DNA of 64,000 bases, from assembly GCA_963556255.1 (NCBI GenBank), contig OY744612.1, forward strand, positions 26,203,637 through 26,267,636, given 5' to 3'. Origin of the DNA: Allolobophora icterica. Taxonomy: Eukaryota > Annelida > Clitellata > Crassiclitellata > Lumbricidae. This document shows positions 13,301 to 23,619 of this stretch, in pieces (position 1 is the stretch's first letter; each line of letters begins with the position of its first letter). The position numbers were made by a program, and so were the translations under genes. Below the pieces are notes generated by a model. The model searched no databases. It saw nothing but the letters and a program-made list of their open reading frames with translations, and was not told the DNA's origin.

Positions 13301-16300
13301 TCCCAGTTCCCTGTTTTATGACCTATTGTAAATTTCCAGCTCCCAGTGTTATGAGCTGTTAATTTACCAATGCCCAGTTTTTACAGCCTTTTTTATTTCC
13401 CCATTCCCATTTCTTATGACCTTTCTAGTTCCCCATTTCCAAGTATTTCATGACCTCCTTTAGTTTCCCAGTTCTGACTTATTATGATCCTTGCTAATTC
13501 CCAACATTTTTTGGGTGAGCATTTCTCTAGTTTACTGTTTAGATTACATTGTCATTTCTTATCCAGGTGCATCTCTGTGCTATATTAACTATCTCCCGCT
13601 GTATAGTATAACCATTTTCTTTCTTTTTGTCATGGAAGATAGACTGTGCAGGGTAGAGGCTGTATTAATTTGCATTTGTTGGTTGTATTGCTCTTAGATC
13701 GAAAGTCGTCACCATGGAGCTTTGGCCTAAGTCTCGCCTATGGTTTCGGAGGTAAGTGCCTCATGGCCATTGTAGTTGTTGTGGTCTTCATCTTTATTAC
13801 AGCATCATCGTTAACATCAATATCTCGATCATCATCAGCAGCAGCATCTTCATCATCAATTATTTTAGCGCCTCTGAATATGAGTGGCGCTATATAAATT
13901 CTCGATTTACAATTACAATTACAATCATCACCATCTTTAGTATGATCATATTCTTATGTATCTTCTTCATCTTCATCTTGGAATTCACACTATGCAATTA
14001 ATTCTCATTATGTTTGACAAACATCAGTTTGTTTACCTGCCTGTGTAATTATGTTGCAGGTATGATAACGCCACTGGGCACTTACATGAATGTGAAACTT
14101 GGAATGCTTCTGAGTCTGCTGTCGAGCAAAAAGCTGGTGACAAAATTTCTCATCTGTTTCAGCAATAATCCTCATTAACTTTTAAGTCTCAAGTTTTATT
14201 TGATAAGACAGACAGAGAATGAGAGAGAATGAGAGAGAAAGAGAGGGTGGAAGAGATTTTGTCACAGATACTTCCCTGCACTAGGGAGGTTTTTCATAAA
14301 TGAATAATAACACAGAGTTTGTTTTTGTATTCTCAGTTTCTGGAAGACCCAAGCATTCAGCTGGTTCCCTTATGATCGATTGGCCCCTTCATGTGCCTCG
14401 TTGGGAAAACTTATAGCCACAAGTCAACTTACCTTCCTTTACTGTCCTCATTTTACATTACCTTACTTTACCTTATGTTATTTCACCCAACCTTAACTTA
14501 TTCTACCCTGCCATATCTAATTTTTACTTGATATTACTTCATATTATCATAACTTACCTGACATTACTTTACCATATACCTTACCTTGCTTTACCTTGCC
14601 ATTTTGTTGTTGTTAGCCAAGTGGTCTAAGCCTGCTGGTCATAGCAGATGATGGATTGGCAGTTAAGAGATTGCTCTGCTATGGTGCACGCTTTGCATCT
14701 CGATGTCTCATTCACTCTTCAACAAATCACCTGTTGGCTTCTGTTGTCAAGGACAGGTTCATCAATTCCAGTTTCGTGGAAGGTCAACAAGTGCACATTT
14801 TTCATCACAGATAACGGATTTAGTATACCAGTAAAAATGTAAATGTACGCAGTTTTCTACTGCACCCATAACAGCCTTAGCCATGCTCATTTCTCAATAA
14901 ATTGATCGAGGGAGATCCGTCACCACCAGTGCCTCTGTGAATAGGTGCTACCTCATTTAAGGTCCCTGTGTGTGAACTGTTCTGCCCCGAGATTAAAATC
15001 TCTTAAATAAGCCATCGTTGGTGTGTGAACTGACATCCTCACAATTAGAGGTGTATAGACGTCTGCTCTAAACAAGGTAGCTAACCCAGCTAGTAAAAAA
15101 TGCTTGTAATAATAATGATAATGACAAAACCTTCTTTAAACTAACCCTGAGAGAGCCAAGGGTATGGAGCGTTAGCGACTTCACTTTCTTAGCCTCAGCA
15201 TGTGAAGGCAGGTGGTCAATGCTCTCCTTTGTAACCAAATCCTTCTATCAAAGAACTCCTGAGTAGATACTTTGAAGGGGCGCTATATAAATTCTTGCAA
15301 TGAACTATGTGTTGTTAGCATTCTTGTTTGATAGCCAAGTACGCCAGCGAACAATTGTTGAACAGAAATCTTGATACTTGTGTCTGCTCTGCCCTTTAAA
15401 CTAATTTTTACCTCTGTGTAGATTTGAACCTTGTCTTATTTTATTTTATCTGAACAAATACACAGAAAATGGTTGTTGAGGATGATTTTTTTATTTCTGT
15501 AATCAGGAGGGTCACTACTTTTGGCTGATGATGGCGTATGCATATTACCTGATCTAAGCTCCTACAAAAAGACCACCAAAGAAATGCTACTGCAAGGTAT
15601 GGTTTAACACCTTAACCACTACGAGCTGTATTGGTTTCCCAGTCGCTTTTAGTACATGTTCATTGTTAAAATGATACTCAGGTTGTCTAATCTAGTATAG
15701 TCTAACATGTCTAATCCAGTCTAATAATCGTTACCTCTGATGTGTTATGATGGTATATGCATGTACACTGTATTGTACAAGGTAGAGTGTAAAGAGGTAA
15801 TATCTTTCAATGGTCAGATTTTGACAAGGCTCATACAGTATGTTATGATTTTGAATACGGTTTTACTTTAAGCACCATATTCCAATTGATGTCTCGTGCT
15901 TTATGATAAGGCACTGCAGAAGTCATGAGATTTAGATAAATTAGGTGTCTACTGTCTAATTTAATCAAGTTTCACCTAGTTTAATCAAATCTAATATAGT
16001 TTAATCTAATAATCATCATAATTGTAATCTCCAAACTTCTAAAGCACAACTCGAAGGCCAAGCGCAGGGCACCGGCCTATTCCTATTCATGAGTGCCAGA
16101 CAATTGCAGGTGAGCAACTTGTCCAAAGAACTTTGCTATGCAGTCACTACGCTGCACTAGTGGCTTGAGGTAGATTCGAACCTGTGACCCTCTGGTTATA
16201 AGGCACAAAACATACCGCTATTACCGCTACACCACTGGGTCCCACGTCATATATTCTGATGTATGTTAAAGTTGTTGGATATATTTTAGTTATTGTAGGT

Positions 16301-19300
16301 GCATGTGATTCTTCTAAGATATGTGATTCTTGTTAGATATGTGACACTTCATATGTGATAGCAGACATGTGCATATGCTGTGCGTTTGGTTTCAGTCCTG
16401 GAGACCGGGTCTTTTCCAGTCAATGTTCATCACTTGCCTGGTCCTGGCATAGGTCCAATGAAGCATACGGGAGTGCCAATGGTGTTTGCATTGAGCTGTT
16501 CCATCTGGGCTCATCTGGATCCTCTGGCTCAGAAGCGCCAAGCAGCAACTTTGGATGACACTCTGTTCCAAGCACCCTCTGGTCAGGTCACCGACATGAC
16601 AAGACTCCTAGTCAAGTGAGTTTGATCGAGTCAAAGAGTGGTGTCTGCACGGGGCCATGGGAGTAATGGCCTACACTTGAAAGTCCTGGGGCCAGCATGT
16701 TCATAATCAGCAGCATCATCATCATATCGTTTAATGACCCCGGAATTGAAGACACAACAACAATTTGCCTTAAAACTCAGAACAGCAATTTTTAATAGCC
16801 TTGTTTGTGTGCATCAGTGTTTCTCCTGAATGTTAAACACTTTAACGAAACGTGCACAAAAATGTGTATAAACCTGATCCCTCTCGTTGTTAAAGGGCTA
16901 AAGAAATGCTGGTGCTTTCTGATGAATAAGTTCTCAAATTTTATACAGTTTGTATCTGTTTATAGTTTGGCAACTGCTTTCATGGTGGGTAGTTAATGGG
17001 AGCAACTGAGGATTTTCCCCAGAAGGGACATTTTGCCAAACTACTGCACTTGAAGTGATAGTTATGTGTAGATTGTCTCAAATTGTTCACAATCTCTTTG
17101 TGCTATGTAAATGTGTAGATTAATTATATTATATTGTTTATTTTCAGTATGTTTCCTTTGGTGTTTACTGTGGACACACCTGTGGACTCCTTTGCAGACC
17201 AGCTGCTCATTGATGGGGTTCTTAGAAACGCCATGGGCTGCCCAACCGAGATGTTCTTTGCCAGTGAGGACCTCAAGAAGGTCTGTTTGTTCCAAACTTT
17301 TATCACAGATTCTCTAATGTCTGTGTCTGTCAGTTGATAAGAAATCAAGTGTTAGGCCTATTTAGAGATGCCATAAGTTGATGCCTTGTGTGTTATGATA
17401 ACAGCACTATAGAAATCTGCAGGTTAGATAGATTTTAGTTAATCTGCATTGAATGAGCATAGAGCTACTCTTTATTATGTATGTAAGTGTCACTAAATCT
17501 GCAAAAATTTCTCAGCACCACACAAGAGCTGTGTTTGAGAGATCAGCTTATTCACCAGCGTATGTTTCAACATACAGGTCTGGTCGGTTTGCATTAGGAG
17601 CTGTATGAATGTATGTGCAGTGCAGTCCCTTTACCTGTGCACACACAAAAACGCTTAATATGTGGTCTTTTTGATGGTACCTAGTTAATGCAAGATGTGC
17701 TACATGCAATATTTATTATTATACTGCAACTTGGTGTATAGGTTTCTGTCTGATCTAGAAACTGCATTGTAAGGTAGGCAGAAAATGTGTGTTGAGCAGG
17801 TTCTAATGCAACACTATATAAATAAATATATATATATATATGTGTGTGTTTGTGTGTGTATGTATATACACAATGGAAGACTGTTCCAAAAAGACAGTCC
17901 AACGCAGCAACAGTGCCTTTGTGAGGTTTGTAACAGTTGCTGTATAGAAGTTCAGATACGTACATTCATGCATACAGACATAGGGACAATGGGACATACA
18001 TTCATGCATATAGACATAGGGACATTGACATACATGCATACAGGAGCTGTGCATGTATGAAATATTGGTCCCCAAAGCCAGCATTGTAAGGAGTTTAGAA
18101 CTGCTGTATTTTGGTTCTGTTTGCAGTTTCTGAACCTTGCTGCAAACCTTGATGTGGTGCTGACCTTCGAGGCCCAACGGTTGATCCATGGCTACTACCT
18201 GGCCAGTCGCAGAGTGAGGAGTGCCGAATCAATGGGTGGTCTGATGCCAAGAACAGCCATCGAGACTCTGTATGATGAGCTCCACAGTATTTCACAACTT
18301 ATTTAGCGCCTATCAATAGAAGTACATGAAGGCCTAGTTGATTGGCATTAGAATGTGTGACATGAATGTATTGTTACATTACTTTGCAGCATTGGTTGAA
18401 TGTTTGAGTTAAGGTAAGATACAAAATAATTTGGCTGAAGGGACAAGTTTATGTTACATGCAAATGAAGGGTTGAACTGTATTGTAAGTTAATTAAAGGT
18501 TTTGGCAATTTACCATTATGACATGGCATGGTGTCACGGATTGTAATTCACCATCAAAGCTTACTAGCTAGTAAGGAAAAGTTGTCCATTTGTTGAATTA
18601 ATGGTGAAAGGTAAGGTAAGATCTCATTTATTACAAGCCTCAGTACTGGTTCTCGGATGCACTGTTAGCCCTGTGGATTGGAGGATATTTTGGCTGTGGT
18701 GCAAATAAGACATTAATAATAATTCAACAACTGGGCTGTGATCCTTGTTTCTTTGGGTTATTTCAATTGTGTCCTGATCACTAGGTTTCTGTCTTTGTAG
18801 CACCTGTTTGACCGAGGCTCATGCAAAACTCAACCTGAGGACTGAAGCTGGGGAATACGATGTAGTAATGGCCATCCTACTCTACGAGGAAGTACTACTT
18901 AGCAAGACTGGTATCAATTTGCCTATACTGGAACTCTAAAAATTGATCATGTTAAATTACATTTCATTCAATTATTACACAGAGCTCAACCAAATTCTAC
19001 AAATGTCCATAAACCAGCTCTTTGATATAAAATGAAATTGTAGTTACTTAAGTAATTAACAGATATTATGAGTTATGGAAATTAAATATTTAAAAAATGC
19101 AATTATGTAAAATAATTTGACAGAATTCAGTAGAAATTTGTCAGTTTTGGAGTTGTTTTTTCAGGATGTTCAGTTCTAAATGTGAAGCCAATGTCTCATG
19201 CCAAGGATCGAAACCTCACTGCCATTATTGGACCTGAGGTGATTAAGTAATGTCTTTTGAAAACATTTGTAATTAAACAATTCACTTCAGAAGTCTGAAA

Positions 19301-20005
19301 TCCTTGGTCAGTGAAACTCTAAAGTACAAATAATATTTTATCACCCAATTTTTAAGTCACTGCACTGGCTGCCCTTATGAAAGCGATTAATTTTGAAGAC
19401 TAGGCTATCAGTAATCGTCTGCAACCCCAATGGTGACATGTATAGAAGATGCAGTGACAATATGACAATATTCCCATTAATTGGGCATCACATGTCACAA
19501 ATTTGCTATGGTCCATATGTAGGACATAGAGTCCATATGGGAATAATGTCATACTGGGAATATTATCATTTTGACCATGTAGTTTCAACAAACAATGTTG
19601 CTGTTAGGGAAGGCTCTACATTTCAGCCAATTTCCAGTCTTGTTGTCAAGACCTTAAACCTCAAGACCAAGACCAAAACTGTTAACTTCAAGACCAAGAC
19701 TTTGGTCTTGAGGACCAAGAGTTTTGGTCTCAAGACCAAGACTTTAAAAACGAACTTGAGTGCACTCGAGGCCAAGACCTTGGTCTCGAGGACTTCAAGA
19801 CTGCCAATCTCTTCATTCCTATTCTGGATTTTGGCCTTCTCACTGAGTTTGCGTAGCTTTAAGTATTTCATTTTTTTTATAACCATATCCCTTTATTACT
19901 GTATTAATTTTTCAGAGGGACTTGCAGATGCTTGATTTCTATGAACAGTTAAAGTGCTTTCTGATGAATCATGCACCGGATCTCGACAGTCTTTCGGAAG
20001 AATGA
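4372..20005 (+). CDS. MCMDC2: Minichromosome maintenance domain-containing protein 2
   Basis: Exons: 4372-4482, 5246-5336 and 5433-5524 (these two tentative), 7193-7306, 7717-7814, 8881-8985, 9826-9893, 10777-10863, 11528-11619, 12601-12642, 12994-13051, 13698-13751, 14060-14136, 14617-14782, 15507-15596, 16396-16615, 17148-17280, 18127-18269, 18801-18910, 19165-19238, 19916-20005. Phases match throughout and give about 704 residues (human 681). Recognised blocks: GIVTGMSTIQKYT with CSTEGC and CIYCGGC (four-Cys zinc finger, about residues 176-212), the OB-fold piece VHIGHQLSIIGLPVF, GMITPLGTYMNVKLGMLLSL, the MCM AAA-like core, and FEAQRLIHGYYLASRR near 580-597. It ends in LSEE. The Walker A site is replaced by IADDGLAVK and the Walker B acidic pair by LLLADDGVCILPDLSS, so ATP hydrolysis is unlikely, as in other MCMDC2 proteins. 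The mammalian protein promotes meiotic homology pairing and double-strand-break repair. The introns hold many repeats. Confidence 0.93.
5643..6023. mobile_element. Non-autonomous hAT-like element in MCMDC2 intron
   Basis: Termini CATAGGCGCGGACTT and (reversed) CATAGGCGCCGACTT form inverted repeats. They are flanked by atcacagt (5635-5642) and atcacaga (6024-6031), an 8-bp duplication with one mismatch. There is no coding capacity. The size and the 8-bp duplication fit a hAT-type MITE. Confidence 0.8.
6150..6235 (-). repeat. LINE/SINE 3'-tail fragment (TATATAGCGCC type)
   Basis: A short (ATCA)n run is followed by ACATTTATATAGCGCC and a second GAGGCGCTCC block. In reverse this is the GGCGCTATATAAATG-plus-short-repeat tail seen at the 3' ends of L2-like LINEs and their SINEs. 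Similar tails recur through the window. Confidence 0.5.
6525..6870. mobile_element. Non-autonomous hAT element in MCMDC2 intron
   Basis: It starts CAGGGATGGCGAACCT and ends AGGTTTGCCACCCCTG, imperfect inverted termini of the common CAGNGGTGGC.AACC hAT type. GGCACGC motifs repeat just inside both ends. The flanks are cagtatta (6517-6524) and cagtatgg (6871-6878), an 8-bp duplication with two changes, so the insertion is older. No transposase was seen. Confidence 0.82.
7000..7065. repeat. Fragment of L2-like 3' tail
   Basis: TTTATATAGCACCTCTCGC is followed by CTCAGAAGCGCTTT, a diverged copy of the GCGCTATATAAAT tail family. Confidence 0.35.
9192..9358. mobile_element. Short element with CAGGGGTTAAAGTGG termini
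   Basis: It begins CAGGGGTTAAAGTGG and ends CCCACTTTAAACCCTG. Internally it carries repeated GAGCAGTGGGAACGC blocks in both orientations. The same element occurs at 46620-49034 and 61966-62104. Here it sits inside a CCTTAC minisatellite, so the target duplication cannot be read cleanly. Confidence 0.7.
9359..9745 (+). repeat. Degenerate CTTTGCCTTAC minisatellite
   Basis: About 390 bases of alternating CTTTGCCTTAC, CTTTGC and CTTACC units with few interruptions. A few more units lie left of the neighbouring element, which therefore inserted into an existing array. It lies 80 bases upstream of the MCMDC2 acceptor at 9825. The Leu/Pro/Cys-rich open frames here are artefacts of the repeat. Confidence 0.9.
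10030..10570 (-). mobile_element. Decayed LINE reverse-transcriptase fragment
   Basis: The reverse strand encodes broken pieces of a non-LTR reverse transcriptase: SSNLNTISKMLE (the YRPISNL...ISK-E block), SPYQSAYSE (the F-PYQSAYR block) and CLDFNAAFDTV (the catalytic-region D-AFDTV block). Frames shift between them. It resembles the CR1/L2/Rex1 group, lies in an MCMDC2 intron, and is dead. Confidence 0.65.
11095..11155 (+). repeat. L2-like 3' tail with GAAT/GATT microsatellite
   Basis: GAGGCACCATATAAATGAATG runs into a (GAATGAATGATT)-type tail. This is a diverged GGCGCTATATAAAT terminus ending in its short tandem repeat. Confidence 0.4.
11930..12380 (+). mobile_element. Decayed 3' end of a LINE open reading frame
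   Basis: Reads LLYSCETWTSREALNK, the Y-SETWT block common after the reverse-transcriptase domain of many animal LINEs. Broken frames follow, and then a GAAGAAGAAAA tail near 12380. It lies in an MCMDC2 intron. A similar but better preserved fragment lies at 25785-26330. Confidence 0.5.
12801..12845 (+). repeat. (GGAT)n microsatellite
   Basis: About eleven uninterrupted GGAT units in an MCMDC2 intron. Confidence 0.95.
13195..13500 (+). repeat. Degenerate tandem repeat, ~45-bp unit
   Basis: Successive copies of a block like TAGTTTCCCAGTTCCCAGT followed by TTATGACCT, each about 40-50 bases and strongly diverged. It is pyrimidine-rich and lies in the MCMDC2 intron that ends at 13697. Confidence 0.6.
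13862..13930 (+). repeat. L2-like 3' tail
   Basis: AGCGCCTCTGAATATGAGTG is followed by GGCGCTATATAAATTC and an (ATTACA)n run. The paired GCGCCTCTGA...GGCGCTATATAAAT motif is the same as at 15245, 23205 and 31695. Confidence 0.55.
14420..14612 (+). repeat. TTACC-rich low-complexity tract
   Basis: A diverged series of CTTACCTT, TTTACC and CTTACTTTACC units running up to the MCMDC2 acceptor at 14616. It resembles a weak copy of the 9359-9745 minisatellite. Confidence 0.55.
15240..15302 (+). repeat. L2-like 3' tail
   Basis: ACTCCTGAGTAGATACTTTG is followed by AAGGGGCGCTATATAAATTC, a further copy of the recurrent tail. Confidence 0.5.
16075..16245 (-). mobile_element. tRNA-derived SINE
   Basis: On the reverse strand it begins GGGACCCAGTGGTGTAGCGG (A-box-like TGTAGCGGTAAT) and has the B-box CAGGTTCGAATCT about 35 bases later, then a non-tRNA body. 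Acceptor and anticodon stems do not pair as a tRNA, so it is a SINE and not a gene. It lies in an MCMDC2 intron. Confidence 0.65.
17826..17872 (+). repeat. (TA)n(TG)n compound microsatellite
   Basis: A TA run followed by TG/TATG units in an MCMDC2 intron. Two diverged ~40-base repeats containing GACATAGGGACA follow at about 17960-18045. Confidence 0.85.
19635..19803. mobile_element. Short hAT-like element made largely of CAAGAC repeats
   Basis: It starts CAGTCTTGTTGTCAAGACC, ends ACTTCAAGACTG, and is flanked by ccaatttc (19627-19634) and ccaatctc (19804-19811). The interior is AAGACCAAGAC-type minisatellite plus the palindromic GAGTGCACTCGAGG block. The same termini and internal blocks occur in the larger element at 41930-42846, which carries a hAT transposase fragment. 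Confidence 0.8.
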
Positions 20006-20274
20006 TCCTTGTCACCTCAGGTGTCCACTGATTTGGAGTCTGACAATGCCTGTATCTCAACAGTTTCAAAAACTGGCTAGAGGCATTTAAACTGTGTTTG
20101 GTCAGAAAAAAGATGTTACTGTTTTTCTTATTGTAAATTATTGTTATTCAGAAGAAAAAATCTATGAATTATTTTAACTGAGGTAGAATCATCCCTCAGG
20201 GATTAAGAAATGCCTGGAGATGTCTTGAATGTCTGAAAGACCTGGAATTAAGTGATTATTGTTAATTTATTATT
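20006..20274 (+). other. MCMDC2 3' flank
   Basis: Sequence after the MCMDC2 stop. It is AT-rich, has no further coding block, and no clear AATAAA was seen. It probably contains the 3' UTR. Confidence 0.35.
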
Positions 20275-20377
20275 AACTAGCTGGAATACCCGGCGTTGCC
20301 CGGGGTTATAAGTTTCACACGACCACCACCACCACCACCACACCACCACCAACAACAACAACAACGACTGCTTGGCA

Positions 20378-20610
20378 ATCTTGGCAGTCGCCCTCTGGCG
20401 GCGACTGCTTTGCAGTCTTGGAGGCCCTTGTGGCGTCTGGCGACCTCTGGCGGAGACTGCTTTGCAGTCTTGTAGACGCCTTCTGGCGTCTAGCGACCTC
20501 TGCCGTGGAGTGACTGCTTCGCAGTCGCCCTCTGGCGGCGACTGCTTCGCAGTCTTGGAGGCCCTTGTGGCGTCTGGCGACCTGTGGACTGACTGCTTGG
20601 CAGTCGAAGA
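20378..20610 (+). repeat. GC-rich minisatellite
   Basis: Repeating blocks GCGACTGCTTCGCAGTC, TTGGAGGCCCTTGTGGCGTC and TGGCGACCTCTGGCGG in varying order. Each contains the hairpin-forming GACTGC...GCAGTC. Confidence 0.8.
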
Positions 20611-20830
20611 GGGTGAACCGGGCGTTGGCGTGTTAAAGAAAACGCCAGAAATCTAGCCCTCACTGCCAGTCTGTAGTCGGCCTCGCCCTTAGTAAAGCAG
20701 ACTGGTTGTTTGATATACTGTAAATAATTTAGATCTTTGTCTTTGAACATACATGTGTTAAAATTTTGCTGTAAAACGATGAATATACTTCGAATCGATC
20801 GTCATTAAATTTTTTGCGAAAGTAAACAAC

Positions 20831-20945
20831 TTATGCGCATTATTAATGACGTTGGGGAATACCGGCCCCATAAATAGAACCGCGGTGTCGTTATGCGCAT
20901 TATTAATGACGTTGGGGAATACCGGCGCCATAAATAGAACCACTT
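20831..20945 (+). repeat. Tandem duplication, 60-bp unit
   Basis: Two nearly identical copies starting TTATGCGCATTATTAATGAC, at about 20831 and 20891. The first reads GGCCCCATAAATAGAACC at its end and the second GGCGCCATAAATAGAACC. Confidence 0.9.
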
Positions 20946-21232
20946 GGCAGTGGAATAGGCGAGCTTGCGCATGATGGACGGTCGGGTGGGTAGAGTTTTG
21001 GGGCATTTTCACCATGGTAGGGGTGAAAACGGGGGACGCGAACCCCTCCACTGGGTGTCCGAAGCCGAGGCCGACACAGTAGTGAAGGTTTCGAGTGAAA
21101 AGGTGCAAAATTGTAGAAGTTAATCCCGGTCAGACAGACAGACACACACACACATAATTCTCGCTTTATTTACATAGATTTTAAAAACTTACATTTTTAG
21201 TAAGAAAAATATTGTCATTATTCGCCTTGTTC

Positions 21233-21321
21233 GTCTCTCTCTGTCTGTGTGTCTGTCTGTCTGTGTGTCTGTCTGTCTCTCTCTCTCTTTCTTTCTCTTT
21301 CTCTCTCTCTCTCTCTGTCTC
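21233..21321 (+). repeat. (TCTG/TCTC)n microsatellite
   Basis: Compound polypyrimidine run of TCTG, then TCTC and TTTC units. The open frames over it on both strands (Ser/Leu/Val-rich and Arg/Glu-rich) are artefacts. Confidence 0.95.
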
Positions 21322-22015
21322 TGACCGGCTTTTCGTGCTTCAAGTAGCTTTGGTGGGGAGTGACGGGATGGGGGCGACAGGACGGCCAAGGCAGGTCGAC
21401 GCGATGGGCTGATGGCACATTATATTCTGTATCGTTTATCTAAAGCAATGTCAAACTCAAAATTAAAATTTCTCAATTTCGTGGGTGCGCTGTGCCATCC
21501 AGTTTTCTTGAATAATACTCAAATATATATAATTTCTCTGGCCTGCACAACCCGGGCAGAATTAATTGCAACCCGGGCACTGTCCATAATTGCCCGGGCA
21601 TGGTTACGCCACTGGCTCACGGAACCCAGCGCGTTTCACCATCCAATAATGTAGGTTGTAATGTTAACTTGTAAAATTTGCAAATCGCTCTGTAGCTATA
21701 GGCTATAGCTATTCCGCCTCTCTGGAATAAACTCCAGCCAGAATAACGACAATTAGGTCTATGTGAACCACCCTACGAGTACGAGATCACCAAAACCTCA
21801 CTTCTTCCATCTCTCCACAGGTCTTTAACTGAAAACTAAAATGCCGCTCTTTCAGAAATCGTATCCCGATTCCTCTTCCCCGTACCTTCCTCGTCGCTCC
21901 AAATCTAAGCACCATCCACCTTTGCCGTCTACCTGCCTGACCCCTCTGGATCTTGACCTGGAACCGATTGTCATCCTGCCTGCCTATCGATTTTTTGACT
22001 GAGCGTATGTGAATA

Positions 22016-22190
22016 AGCTGCTTCTCGCGACTCACCCTTTGTTTGGACGCTGATCAATAGGGTAGTCTAACTGTCTGGGCCTTAGTACTTCACTGGAATA
22101 TGCTGCTTTTCGCGACTCACCCTTTGTTTTGACGCTGATCAATAGGGTAGTCTAATTGTCTGGGCCTTAGTACTTCACTGGAGTGCGGGA
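22016..22190 (-). repeat. Two 85-bp satellite units in left arm
   Basis: Two tandem units on the reverse strand, containing GCTGATCAATAGGGTAGTCT and TTAGTACTTCACTGGA. They are the inverted counterparts of the large array at 24116-25384. Confidence 0.9.
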
Positions 22191-22566
22191 CGTCCGTACA
22201 ATACAACTGTATATGATAAAATACGACTGTATTTGATACAATACAATTGAATGGATAGGCTATAATACAACTGTATTTGATACTGCCCTCATTCTGAAAC
22301 GTCCTTCCAGCTGAGCAGAGGCTCAAACCCGTCCTGCCTGCCTTAGGCCTACAGGCTAAGCGTTCCATCCATTCGGCTACCACGTTCATAAAGAAGCTAA
22401 ATGCCAAATGCGGACAAGAGGAGTTTCTCCAAAGTAGGGGTTATTTTGCAGACATCCTGCAAGGACGACACCTCAGTTGTCTGCAAGTCAGCAATGGTCA
22501 ACAAAAGGCTCGACTGTCTTCACCTTGCTACCTGTTTCTACCCACCTGTCTAACGGTAGGTAGCAA

Positions 22567-23399
22567 CAGGGGCGCCCCCAGGCATTAAAAAAATGGACGC
22601 ACACCCTTCCGTCTCCTCCCATCCACACCCGTCCCCGTCTTCTGTCTGCCACTCGCAGTCATTATTATTATTATTCGTTTATTAACTCCACACGTTGTCA
22701 CACCGCAACATGGTTCAAAACAACAGTTTAGAATAATAGAATCAAGAGTCGCTTGCAATCATGACTGTAAATATAATGAGTTATAGAGAAACTGGATTCT
22801 ACTTTAAGGCATCGTAGAGAACCCTAGAAATAAAATTAGTATCGTCCTTCGGAGGCAGGGCAAAGTCATATATGTGGGCGCGGACGGAGGCTATGCTGTC
22901 GTGTGATACATATACACTTGATGTCATACACTGTAAATGACTCAGAGAGTCAGAGTGACTCATGAAAGTACAGTATAACACATGCATATGATATCATATG
23001 ATATTATTTATACATACTATCTATACCGCCTTGATCTACTTGTCCCTCGCGCAAGGACTTCGATGGCCCAGCATCGTGCTTTTGCCATCCTTGGCCCTTC
23101 CCTATGGAAGTAGTATCTTGCTCTCCGTAGCAAGATACTACTTGGGATCTCGCCCTCTTCTCTCCGCTGCCTAAATACCTTTATTTTCCCTCGGGGCTGA
23201 CACGCTGGGAGCGCCTCTGAATAGTCTATGCTGTGAGAGGCGCTTTATAAATAATCATATAAGATAAGATACTGTATGGTAAACCAAAATTACACAGTGA
23301 AATTGTCAAAAATATCGATTCGATGCCTATTCCTTGTGTGGATTTGATTTGGTGGGTGGACGCACGTGCGTCCAGTGCGTCACGCTGCCGGCGCCCCTG
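22567..23399. mobile_element. hAT-like non-autonomous element inside the foldback spacer
   Basis: It starts CAGGGGCGCCCCCAGG and ends GCCGGCGCCCCTG, with an exact 8-bp duplication ggtagcaa at 22559-22566 and 23400-23407. The 832-bp interior has a (TTA)n run, an L2-like tail copy near 23205-23255 and no coding capacity. Confidence 0.85.
23200..23258 (+). repeat. L2-like 3' tail
   Basis: GGGAGCGCCTCTGAATAGTC is followed by GAGAGGCGCTTTATAAATAA. It is the clearest copy of the paired GCGCCTCTGA / GGCGCT.TATAAAT tail and lies inside the 22567-23399 element. Confidence 0.6.
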
Positions 23400-23417
23400 G
23401 GTAGCAACAAAGGTTAG

Positions 23418-23488
23418 GCTTCTTGAGTTTCAAAGTCTTGGTCTTGGTCTTGAGGTTCAAAGTCTTGGTCTTGGTCTTGAGGTTTTTT
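23418..23488 (+). repeat. Fragment of the TTGGTC minisatellite family
   Basis: Two units of TCAAAGTCTTGGTCTTGGTC with TTGAGG between them, like the interior of 19635-19803 and 41930-42846. No termini were found here. Confidence 0.7.
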
Positions 23489-23619
23489 CAATCGATTTTT
23501 TTACTGAGCGTATGTGAATATGCTGCTTCTCGCGGCTCACCCTTTGTTTGGACGCTGATCAGTACAAATAAAAATTTTAAAAGCCCCCAAGAAATTCAGA
23601 ATCTGTAGGCCCCCATGCA

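Larger units (their letters stand above)
20275..21180 (+). repeat. Dispersed repeat starting CCCGGCGTTGCCCGGG
   Basis: It opens with TAGCTGGAATACCCGGCGTT followed by GCCCGGGG, then a (CCA)n/(CAA)n run, and ends near TTTATTTACATAGATT. Inside are a GC-rich minisatellite (20378-20610) and a 60-bp duplication (20831-20945). The GC content is well above the flanks. I recognise the opening as a motif common at one end of interspersed repeats in many animals, but I cannot assign a superfamily. Confidence 0.5.

Noticed and set aside
19393..19935. 180-residue open frame with Lys-Thr repeats
   Set aside because: It runs through a short transposable element and into the MCMDC2 acceptor. The real exon starts at 19916 in another context.
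21189..21418. Arg/Glu-rich and Ser/Leu-rich small proteins
   Set aside because: Translations of a TCTG/TCTC microsatellite on both strands.
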